Positions 1 to 6,539 of a stretch of 14,294 nucleotides of DNA are shown here, in pieces. Source of the DNA: Adhaeribacter sp. (GTDB lineage Bacteria; Bacteroidota; Bacteroidia; Cytophagales; Hymenobacteraceae); the NCBI GenBank assembly GCA_028288395.1, contig JAQBNV010000562.1, forward strand, positions 1 through 14,294, given 5' to 3'. The notes under the pieces are model-generated. The model saw nothing but the letters and a program-made list of their open reading frames with translations. It had not been told where the DNA came from and did no database searches. The first letter of the stretch is position 1; every line of letters begins with the position of its first letter. Position numbers and translations under genes: made by a program.

Positions 1-2
1 TG

Positions 3-656
3 GGCGGCGATTACCACCGGGTCAATATTTATTTCGGGCATGGCGCCATGGCCACCTTTGCCTTTTACGGTAACATACAACTCATCGGAACTGGCCATGT
101 ACATACCGGAACGCACCCCTACCTGGCCGGCCGGTAATACTGGGAAAACGTGCTGTCCGTAAATAGCTGCCGGTACAGGGTTCTGCAATACCCCTTCTTT
201 AATCATGATAGAAGCGCCACCCGGAATAATTTCTTCGCCAGGCTGAAAAATCAATTTTACGGTACCTTCAAATTCCTGCTGCAATTGGGTTAAGATACGG
301 GCCGTACCCAGCAGCGAAGCCGTATGCACATCGTGGCCACAAGCATGCATTACGCCGGCATTCTGAGATTTGTAGGCAACTTCATTCTGCTCCTGGATTG
401 GCAAGGCATCCATATCGGCGCGTAAGGCAATGGTGCGTTTATCCGGGTTTTTACCCTTTACCAATGCTACCACGCCGGTTTCGGCCATACTTATCGGCTC
501 CAGCCCATATTCCTGCAGCTTCTGTTTTACAAAGGCAGCGGTGTTGTATTCCTGAAAAGAGAGTTCGGGATTGGTATGTAAATGCCGGCGAATGCCTACC
601 GTATCGGCAGCAAATTGCGCTGCCAGTTGTTTAATTGCCTGTTTTAAATCGGCCAT
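3..656 (-). CDS. M20D amidohydrolase, C-terminus outside window
   Basis: Metal-dependent amidohydrolase of the M20D group (hippurate / N-acyl-amino-acid / IAA-amino-acid hydrolase type), which cleaves an amide bond between an acyl group and an amino acid, usually in the cytoplasm. I translated it by hand from the ATG at 654-656, giving 218 codons before the window edge. Visible motifs are RRHLHTNPELSFQE (residues 23-36), RADMDALPI (79-87), HACGHDVH (104-111, metal ligands Cys106 and His108), QPGEE (138-142, Glu141/Glu142) and GGHGAMP (201-207, His203 at the start of the dimerisation domain). Family members run about 390-400 residues, so roughly 45% is missing. The missing part holds the rest of the lid domain and the last metal ligand. 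There is no signal peptide. The exact substrate cannot be read from sequence; an aminoacylase or a diaminopimelate-pathway N-acetyl deacetylase role is possible. Confidence 0.93.
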   Translation of the reverse strand, partial: MADLKQAIKQLAAQFAADTVGIRRHLHTNPELSFQEYNTAAFVKQKLQEYGLEPISMAETGVVALVKGKNPDKRTIALRADMDALPIQEQNEVAYKSQNAGVMHACGHDVHTASLLGTARILTQLQQEFEGTVKLIFQPGEEIIPGGASIMIKEGVLQNPVPAAIYGQHVFPVLPAGQVGVRSGMYMASSDELYVTVKGKGGHGAMPEINIDPVVIAA

Positions 657-793
657 AAGAATTGTAAAATGATATTACTGGTTAAAAGGAAAAGTTAATA
701 AAACTAATCTGATTTATGAGCTTAGTTAGGGTTTGTTTTAAGGTATTAAAGTTTTGTTGCTGATTAGAATTATCTTTAGCTTCTTAAATACCC

Positions 794-801
794 CAAATTT
801 A
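794..801 (-). promoter_or_regulatory. Candidate -7 box for the amidohydrolase
   Basis: Read on the minus strand this is TAAATTTG, an exact match to the Bacteroidota -7 consensus TAnnTTTG. It lies about 138 nt upstream of the amidohydrolase ATG and just beyond the end of the broken gene. I see no convincing -33 TTG at normal spacing, and the DNA is AT-rich enough for chance matches. Confidence 0.3.
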
Positions 802-818
802 TTTTCAACAAGCTTTTT

Positions 819-1464
819 TTATATAATACTCCAATCATTTGCTGAAAGTCCTTGTCTATATAATTCAAGTTCTTCAAAATATTCACCAAGCTGAGACCTA
901 TCCGGAGATAAGGAGGAATAAAAAGACAAGATTTTGTCGATTAGTTTGCTTGCTTCAATATTGGTATTATTTATAAGTTCACAAAATAATATCAAGTTCT
1001 CATTTCTATCAATTATGTCGCCAAACCGGATTTCCTCGCGGTTGTTTAATACTTTTCTTGTGTTGTGGTACTTATCAAAATATGGAAGAACTCCTTCAAT
1101 AATTTTTCTACTCAGGAAGTCAGCCAGCTGGGTATATTCTGTAGTTGTTCTTGATGCCTACAACAATATCCTCAATTTCTTTACTTCCTGTTAATTCAAA
1201 GCCCCTTATAAAGGGTAACTTATCGCTTACTGCTACTAAAGCAATCTTTGTTTTAAAGTACTCGCTAACTCCCGCTCAACTTCCACGGGTGTCTAAGTGG
1301 ATTACATGTAATAGGTCATTCGAAACAGGAATGAGTTTTCTTCCATGTAGAAAAAACCCAAAAGGTTTAAGATTATCAGCAACATTTTTTGTAAAGTCCT
1401 TAAATGCTGGTTTGAGTTCCTCTTTAGTTAATTGATTATAGACTTTCAAATCTTCCCATCTCAT
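819..1464 (-). pseudogene. Broken DUF4304-like gene (nonsense plus frameshift)
   Basis: A reading frame of about 214 codons can be rebuilt from ATG 1462-1464 to TAA 819-821, but it is interrupted twice. The first part (62 codons) begins MRWEDLKVYNQLTKEELKPA and ends at DTRGS followed by TGA at 1276-1278. Reading through gives sensible protein (EYFKTKIALVAVSDKLPF, then FELTGSKEIEDIVVGIKNNY). Around 1137-1157 the frame must then shift by one base (a net +1 insertion or -2 deletion) to continue as EYTQLADFLSRKIIEG, then YFDKYHNTRKVLNNREEIRF, down to the TAA. From memory the N-terminal pattern resembles DUF4304 proteins, whose function is unknown; that assignment is moderate. The stop probably replaced a Trp codon (TGG to TGA). 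The region is more AT-rich than its neighbours, which fits an acquired, decaying gene. A sequencing error is the alternative, but it would have to occur twice. Confidence 0.75.
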
Positions 1465-1580
1465 AGTGTATCAATTAAGCATACCTTTAACTATTACTTT
1501 GCTCAATGTAAGGTTAGCAACTAAATTGCAACTATCTATAAACTAAGGATTTTAAATTAAGCGGAATATTGAAAAGAAAA

Positions 1581-1606
1581 ATAAAAAAGGCTCCTTCTAG
1601 CCCTTT
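1581..1606 (-). terminator. Rho-independent terminator of the secA-deoC-SPOR operon
   Basis: On the minus strand an 8-bp stem with one G-U pair (AAAGGGCT at 1606-1599 pairing with AGCCTTTT at 1592-1585) closes a 6-nt loop. A T-rich stretch follows (six T including stem bases, then ATTTTTCTTTTC). The hairpin begins inside the stop codon of the SPOR gene, so it ends the operon with no spacer. Confidence 0.75.
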
Positions 1607-2135
1607 ATTTTACATTTATCTGGTCCACGACAATCATGGCATTGGGAGCTAGGTCTTTAATCCGGAGTAAAACCTGCTGGGCCTCAATCCGGCTAAAATA
1701 ATCGCCTACTTTAACCCGCCAGGTAGGTTGTTTGTATTGGGGGTAAACTGGTTCATCGGGCAAACGCGCAACTATATTGGAGCGTAAATCCAGGGCGGTT
1801 TTTCGTTCTGTACCAGAATAGGCCAGGATGCGGTAACCCTGCGCAAAACGAATAGACTTATTCATCAGCTTCAAAGTATCCATTAAGGCAGTCACTCTGG
1901 CATTTACATGATTCGTTGGCATGGCTGCGGCAGGCGTCACTTTGCCGGTAGCCGGACCGCTTGCATTAGGCAGGTTAAATTTAGGCCGGTACTTACTCAG
2001 GTCTTCGGCTTTTCCAGTTGTTCCTTCTGTCCGGGTATCGGTTTTTCCGCCCGGCGTTTTAACCACACTTGCACAGGCCGACACCAGGGTCAGCAAAAAT
2101 ATTATTACAAACTTATTAAAGTAAATTCTTTTCAT
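1605..2135 (-). CDS. SPOR-domain lipoprotein
   Basis: A 176-residue envelope protein. The N-terminus is a type II signal peptide: positively charged MKR, a hydrophobic stretch at residues 9-18, then the lipobox V-S-A-C with Cys21 as the lipidation site. A Thr/Gly/Pro/Ala-rich linker follows at about 25-75, then a C-terminal SPOR-like repeat at about 96-176 (GYRILAYSGTERKTAL, then WRVKVGDYFSRIEAQQVL, ending in IVVDQINVK), with the beta-alpha-beta pattern of that fold. SPOR domains are known to bind septal or denuded peptidoglycan, so a cell-wall-associated lipoprotein is likely; no enzymatic motif is visible. Its ATG lies 20 nt inside the end of deoC, which points to translational coupling and co-transcription with secA and deoC. 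The stop codon merges with the terminator hairpin. Confidence 0.85.
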   Translation of the reverse strand: MKRIYFNKFVIIFLLTLVSACASVVKTPGGKTDTRTEGTTGKAEDLSKYRPKFNLPNASGPATGKVTPAAAMPTNHVNARVTALMDTLKLMNKSIRFAQGYRILAYSGTERKTALDLRSNIVARLPDEPVYPQYKQPTWRVKVGDYFSRIEAQQVLLRIKDLAPNAMIVVDQINVK

Positions 2136-2805
2136 TTTTTACCAATTGAATACCCGCAGATGTGCCAATGCGATCTGCACCGGCCGAAATAAGTTCCTTC
2201 GCAAAAACAAATTCTCGAATACCACCAGAAGCTTTTATCCGGATATGTTCCGGCAAATTTTCGCGCATTAATTTAACATCGGCTACAGAAGCGCCCCGGC
2301 TGGAGAAGCCCGTAGAGGTTTTTACAAAATCGGCTTCGGCTTCGGCACAAATCTGGCAAGCCATAATTATTTCGGCTTCGCTTAATAGGGCTGTTTCGAT
2401 GATAACTTTCAGGTGTGCATTTTTAAAATGGCACAAGGTAGCCATTTCACCAATTTCATTTTCCACTTCAGCATAATGTCCTGATTTAAAAGCTGCCAGG
2501 TTCATGACCATGTCTATTTCGGCGGCACCGGTAGTTAAAGCCTTATGGGCTTCAAAAAACTTTACTTCGGCCGTTTGATAACCTAATGGAAAACCGATAA
2601 CCGTGGCAATTTTAATACCATTGCCGTTCAGGTTATTCATTGCCAATTTTACAAAGCAGGGCGGAATACAAACAGCGGCAAACCCGTACTGCTCGGCTTC
2701 GGCACATAAAGAAACGATCATACGCTCGTCTGCATCGGGGCGCAGAAGCGTATGATCGATATAGGAAGCTATATTTGTTATGGTTTCTATGGGTTTAACC
2801 TTCAA
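2116..2805 (-). CDS. deoC: Deoxyribose-phosphate aldolase
   Basis: Class I aldolase (DERA) that splits 2-deoxy-D-ribose 5-phosphate into acetaldehyde and glyceraldehyde 3-phosphate in deoxynucleoside catabolism. It has 229 residues, within the range of short bacterial DeoC. Signature elements are YIDHTLLRPDA (15-25), Asp98 in AEIDMVMN, the Schiff-base Lys162 in FVKTSTGFSSRGAS and the proton-relay Lys191 in IRIKASGGIRE; these correspond to Asp102, Lys167 and Lys201 of the E. coli enzyme. The start is unusual. The frame is closed by TGA only two codons upstream, and the first in-frame ATG (Met29) would remove the conserved YIDHTLL strand. Translation must therefore begin at the TTG at 2803-2805, which lies 11 nt inside the end of secA with no visible ribosome binding site. 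That suggests initiation by ribosomes finishing secA. The 3' end overlaps the SPOR gene by 20 nt. Confidence 0.95.
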   Translation of the reverse strand: MKVKPIETITNIASYIDHTLLRPDADERMIVSLCAEAEQYGFAAVCIPPCFVKLAMNNLNGNGIKIATVIGFPLGYQTAEVKFFEAHKALTTGAAEIDMVMNLAAFKSGHYAEVENEIGEMATLCHFKNAHLKVIIETALLSEAEIIMACQICAEAEADFVKTSTGFSSRGASVADVKLMRENLPEHIRIKASGGIREFVFAKELISAGADRIGTSAGIQLVKNEKNLL

Positions 2806-5800
2806 TAATCACGCAACGATTATTGGTCACATCTTGTTCTACGTTCTTAAACTTCACATCCCGTAAAACCCGACCATCATTATACCGGACACTTACTTTA
2901 TCATTACGGCCGGCTACTTTATGCGCCCGTACCGGCTGCACTTTTTCCGGCTCTGTTGCCGGCGGCATACCCGGAACGCTGTTACCGCTATCAAAAGTAG
3001 AATGTGCTTCTTCTTTTTCCAGCTTTAAAGCGGGTGCTTTTTGTTGCGGCCGGGGACGGGCTTCGCGCACTTCCTGCACTTCCTCCCGTTCCTGCACCGG
3101 AATATCGGCCCGGAAAAGGAACGAAATTGTTTCTTCGTTTACTTTCCCAATCATCCGCTTAAATAATTCAAACGATTCGAATTTGTATATCAGCAGCGGG
3201 TCTTTTTGCTCGTAAACGGCATTCTGTACCGATTGTTTCAGGTCGTCCATTTCGCGCAGGTGCTGGGTCCAGGCCGTATCGATGGTTGCCAGGGCTATTA
3301 TTTTTTCCATCTCCCGGATCAACTCCTGCGAATGGCTTTCGAAGGTCTTTTTCAAATCAGAGACTACTGTTATTTGCCGGCGACCATCCGAGAAAGGTAC
3401 CGCTACATTTTGAATTACTCCACCACGATTCTGGAAAATATCTGAAATAATCGGGTACGAGTGCGCGGCAATTTGTTCGGATTTAGCTAGGTAAAAAGTC
3501 AGAGCCTCGTTGTACAGGCGCTCCGTAAGCTGCTCTGCCGGCAGGCGCTGCAATTCATCGGCGGTAATAGCAGTATCAAAGCCAAACACCCGAATTATAT
3601 TCAATTTGAAGTTATCGTAGTCGCCGCTGCCTTTGTGGTTCAACGCAGTATCTTCGGACGTATCATAAATCATATTCCAGATATCCAGTTGCAGACGCTC
3701 GCCATACAGGGCATTCCGGCGACGGCGGTATACAACCTCCCGCTGGGCATTCATTACATCGTCGTATTCGAGCAGGCGTTTCCGGGTACCAAAGTTGTTT
3801 TCCTCTACTTTTTTCTGCGCCCGTTCAATGGAGTTCGAAATCATAGAATGCTGAATCACTTCTCCTTCTTCCAATCCCATGCGGTCCATGAGACGGGCTA
3901 TACGGTCGGAGCCGAATAAGCGCATCAGGTTATCTTCCAGACTCACAAAAAACTGGGAAGACCCCGGGTCGCCCTGACGGCCCGCACGGCCCCGCAACTG
4001 GCGGTCTACCCGGCGCGATTCGTGGCGTTCGGTACCAATAATGGCCAGACCACCCGCCGCTTTTGATTCGGGCGTAAGTTTAATATCCGTACCCCGACCC
4101 GCCATGTTGGTGGCAATGGTTACGGTAGAGGGCTTACCTGCTTCTGCTACTACTTCTGCTTCGCGCTGGTGCTGCTTGGCGTTAAGCACCTGGTGTGGAA
4201 TTTTCCGCATTTGCAGCATCCGGCTTACCAGTTCCGATATTTCAACCGAAGTGGTACCTACCAGCACCGGCCGGCCGGCTTTGGTAAGTTCTACAATCTC
4301 CTCGGCTACGGCGTTAAATTTTTCGCGTACTGTTTTATAAACCTTATCGTGCTGATCGGCCCGTTGGGCCGGGCGGTTGGTAGGAATTACCACTACATCC
4401 AGTTTATAAATTTCCCAGAACTCGCCCGCTTCGGTTTCGGCAGTACCGGTCATACCACAAAGCTTGTGGTACATCCGGAAATAATTCTGCAAGGTAACGG
4501 TAGCGTAAGTCTGGGTAGCATCTTCTACCTTTACATTTTCTTTCGCTTCAATGGCCTGGTGCAAACCATCGGAGTACCGGCGGCCTTCCATAACCCTACC
4601 AGTTTGTTCATCTACAATCTTTACTTTCTTATCTTCTGTCAGGATATATTCTACATCCCGTTCAAATAAAGTATAAGCTTTTAACAGTTGGTTAATTGTA
4701 TGAATGCGCTGCGATTTTTCGGCGAAATCATTCATTAACTTCTCTTTGTGGTGCAGTTTCTCTTCATCGGATGATTCTTTATCATTCTCGATATTGGCGA
4801 GTTCACTACCCAGATCCGGCAGAATGAAAAAGCTAGGGTCTTCTCCCTGGCCTGTGATCATATCAACCCCTTTTTCGGTTAATTCAATATTATTATGTTT
4901 CTCATCAATGGTAAATAAGAGGGGTTCATCGGCTTCGGGCATCTGACGGGCATTATCCTGCAGGTAGAAGTTCTCGGTCTTTTGCAGAATAGTCCGCATA
5001 CCAGTTTCGCTCAAAAACTTAATAAGCGGCTTGTTTTTAGGTAAGCCCCGGTAAGCGCGGTATAAAGCAAGCCCTCCTTCTTTTTCATTGCCTTCTTTAA
5101 TCAAACGTTTGGCCTCCACGAGAAAATTACCCACCAGTTTGCGCTGAGCATCTACCAACATAGAGATACGGGGCTTCAGCACGTAAAATTCGTGTTCATC
5201 ACCGCGCGGCACTGGTCCCGATATAATTAAGGGGGTCCGGGCATCGTCAATCAAAACGGAATCCACCTCATCTACCATAGCAAAATGATGCTTGCGCTGC
5301 ACCAGTTCATCGGTGTTGCGCGACATATTATCGCGTAGGTAATCGAAACCAAATTCGTTGTTGGTACCGTAGGTGATATCGGCCTGGTAAGCCCGGCGAC
5401 GCGCATCGGTATTAGGCTGGTGCTTATCTATACAATCTATAGTAAGACCATGAAACTCAAATAAAGGAGCCATCCACTCTGAGTCACGTTTAGCCAAATA
5501 ATCGTTAACGGTTACCACGTGTACCCCGCGCTTGGCTAAAGCATTTAAAAAAGCCGGTAGGGTTGCTACCAAGGTTTTACCTTCACCGGTCGCCATTTCG
5601 GCAATTTTGCCCTGGTGCAATACAATACCACCTATTAGCTGCACATCGTAATGAAGCATATCCCAGGTAACTTCACTACCAGCGGCCAGCCACTTGTTGT
5701 GCCAGATGGCCTGTTCGCCGTTAATCTCAACGTTGGGTTTGGTAAGCGCCAGTTGCCGGTCCAGATCAGTAGCGGGTACCATCAGTTGTTTATTTTCTTT

Positions 5801-6178
5801 AAACCGGCGGGCTGTTTCTTTTACGATGGCAAAGCTTTGGGGCAATACTTCAAGCAACACGACTTCCAGCTCTTTGTTACGGGTTTTCTCTAATTCATCT
5901 ATCTCGTTGAAAACCGTTTCCTTCTGCATGATATCCAGATTGGGTTCATCCACAATTTTCTGATGCAAAGCTTTTATCTGGTTATCAATATCCTGCAGCC
6001 GTTCGTCTATCAGTCCTTTAACAGTAGCCGTGCGGTCCCGCAATTCTCCATCAGTTAGCGAAGCTAGTTTATTATATTCCTCATTAATGATGCTTATATA
6101 AGGCGTAATTTCTTTTATATCACGTTCAGATTTGGTTCCGAACACTTTAGCAATTGTTTTTCCGATAAAATCGAACAT
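2795..6178 (-). CDS. secA: Preprotein translocase ATPase SecA
   Basis: Motor ATPase that drives unfolded preproteins through SecYEG at the cytoplasmic membrane. It has 1,127 residues, against roughly 840-900 in E. coli and Bacillus. Visible in order: Walker A MATGEGKT (195-202), Walker B/DEVD (303-306) followed by SVLIDDARTPLIISG, TGTAETE (577-583), GTTSVE (641-646), NMAGRGTDIKL (691-701), GTERHESRRVDRQLRGRAGR (715-734) and QGDPGS (735-740). The extra length is mainly a stretch at about 325-480 between NBD1 and the cross-linking region, as I recall from other Bacteroidota SecA, plus a charged linker near the C-terminus. The usual C-terminal zinc motif (CxCxSG...CH/CC) is absent: after AGRND the protein reads KVSVRYNDGRVLRDVKFKNV and ends CVIIEG with a single Cys. 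ATG 6176-6178 gives the expected N-terminus (MFDFIGKTIAKVFGTKSERD). secA is first in its operon; its stop overlaps the deoC start. Confidence 0.98.
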   Translation of the reverse strand: MFDFIGKTIAKVFGTKSERDIKEITPYISIINEEYNKLASLTDGELRDRTATVKGLIDERLQDIDNQIKALHQKIVDEPNLDIMQKETVFNEIDELEKTRNKELEVVLLEVLPQSFAIVKETARRFKENKQLMVPATDLDRQLALTKPNVEINGEQAIWHNKWLAAGSEVTWDMLHYDVQLIGGIVLHQGKIAEMATGEGKTLVATLPAFLNALAKRGVHVVTVNDYLAKRDSEWMAPLFEFHGLTIDCIDKHQPNTDARRRAYQADITYGTNNEFGFDYLRDNMSRNTDELVQRKHHFAMVDEVDSVLIDDARTPLIISGPVPRGDEHEFYVLKPRISMLVDAQRKLVGNFLVEAKRLIKEGNEKEGGLALYRAYRGLPKNKPLIKFLSETGMRTILQKTENFYLQDNARQMPEADEPLLFTIDEKHNNIELTEKGVDMITGQGEDPSFFILPDLGSELANIENDKESSDEEKLHHKEKLMNDFAEKSQRIHTINQLLKAYTLFERDVEYILTEDKKVKIVDEQTGRVMEGRRYSDGLHQAIEAKENVKVEDATQTYATVTLQNYFRMYHKLCGMTGTAETEAGEFWEIYKLDVVVIPTNRPAQRADQHDKVYKTVREKFNAVAEEIVELTKAGRPVLVGTTSVEISELVSRMLQMRKIPHQVLNAKQHQREAEVVAEAGKPSTVTIATNMAGRGTDIKLTPESKAAGGLAIIGTERHESRRVDRQLRGRAGRQGDPGSSQFFVSLEDNLMRLFGSDRIARLMDRMGLEEGEVIQHSMISNSIERAQKKVEENNFGTRKRLLEYDDVMNAQREVVYRRRRNALYGERLQLDIWNMIYDTSEDTALNHKGSGDYDNFKLNIIRVFGFDTAITADELQRLPAEQLTERLYNEALTFYLAKSEQIAAHSYPIISDIFQNRGGVIQNVAVPFSDGRRQITVVSDLKKTFESHSQELIREMEKIIALATIDTAWTQHLREMDDLKQSVQNAVYEQKDPLLIYKFESFELFKRMIGKVNEETISFLFRADIPVQEREEVQEVREARPRPQQKAPALKLEKEEAHSTFDSGNSVPGMPPATEPEKVQPVRAHKVAGRNDKVSVRYNDGRVLRDVKFKNVEQDVTNNRCVIIEG

Positions 6179-6438
6179 TTTTTTTCTTTTTAGAAATTAA
6201 TGGTAATCATCAAAATTACGTTGTTTTTCCGAATATTCGTAAAAATGCGTAGTAAAACAAGCCTGGCCATAATAAGTAAGCCAGAAATATTTGGAGCGTA
6301 CCCGCTATTTTTAAACGTACTGGTCTAACTTGTTATCCTTTTAACGATTAGGAACAAAAATGAATTCCCCATCAAAGGCAAAGATTATACCTATAATATT
6401 TGTCATTCTTTCCGGCCTGTTTTCTGCCAAATATTTCT
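6179..6438. other. Non-coding leader region of secA
   Basis: This AT-rich spacer lies between the secA start and the terminator of the upstream polysaccharide operon. I find no convincing reading frame, tRNA or structured RNA. It should contain the secA promoter (see the -7 box at 6211-6218). Because the strong terminator at 6439-6487 precedes it, secA is probably transcribed from its own promoter here. Confidence 0.5.
6211..6218 (-). promoter_or_regulatory. Candidate -7 box for secA
   Basis: Minus-strand TAATTTTG matches TAnnTTTG exactly, 32 nt upstream of the secA ATG. That would leave a leader of only about 25 nt. I find no -33 TTG at normal spacing. A near-match (TAATCTTTG, one base too long, 6379-6387) lies further upstream and is an alternative. 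Confidence 0.35.
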
Positions 6439-6487
6439 AAAAAAAACCGGGCCGGGTAAATAAAATTTACCCGGCCCGGTTTTTTTT
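6439..6487 (-). terminator. Strong intrinsic terminator, perfect 49-bp palindrome
   Basis: The inner arms are 16 bp each (6446-6461 and 6465-6480; the left arm is ACCGGGCCGGGTAAAT) around a 3-nt AAA centre. They are extended outward by seven A and seven T, giving perfectly matching 23-nt arms. The G+C-rich stem followed by a T run on the minus strand fits a terminator 53 nt beyond the stop of the GH1::RmlD gene. The symmetry means it could also stop plus-strand transcripts, but no plus-strand gene ends here. Confidence 0.93.
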
Positions 6488-6539
6488 ACTATTACTAACT
6501 GGCTTTCGGCTACCGCCCACCAACGCAATTATTTCTAAA

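Noticed and set aside
398..634. Plus-strand frame of 78 codons at the left end
   Set aside because: It lies wholly antisense to the well-supported amidohydrolase and its translation (rich in Arg, Pro and Tyr) resembles no domain.
1276..1278. TGA in the broken gene as programmed readthrough or selenocysteine
   Set aside because: A second, independent frameshift lies downstream, no SECIS-like hairpin is evident after the TGA, and the position suits Trp.
934..1435. Two overlapping plus-strand frames of 86 and 96 codons over the broken gene
   Set aside because: The minus strand gives a coherent rebuilt protein across the same span; the plus frames are its antisense shadows and exist because the minus frame is A+T-rich.
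4169..4669. 166-codon plus-strand frame inside secA
   Set aside because: It is antisense to conserved SecA motifs. Its length comes from constrained codon choice in secA, and it has no plausible domain or promoter.
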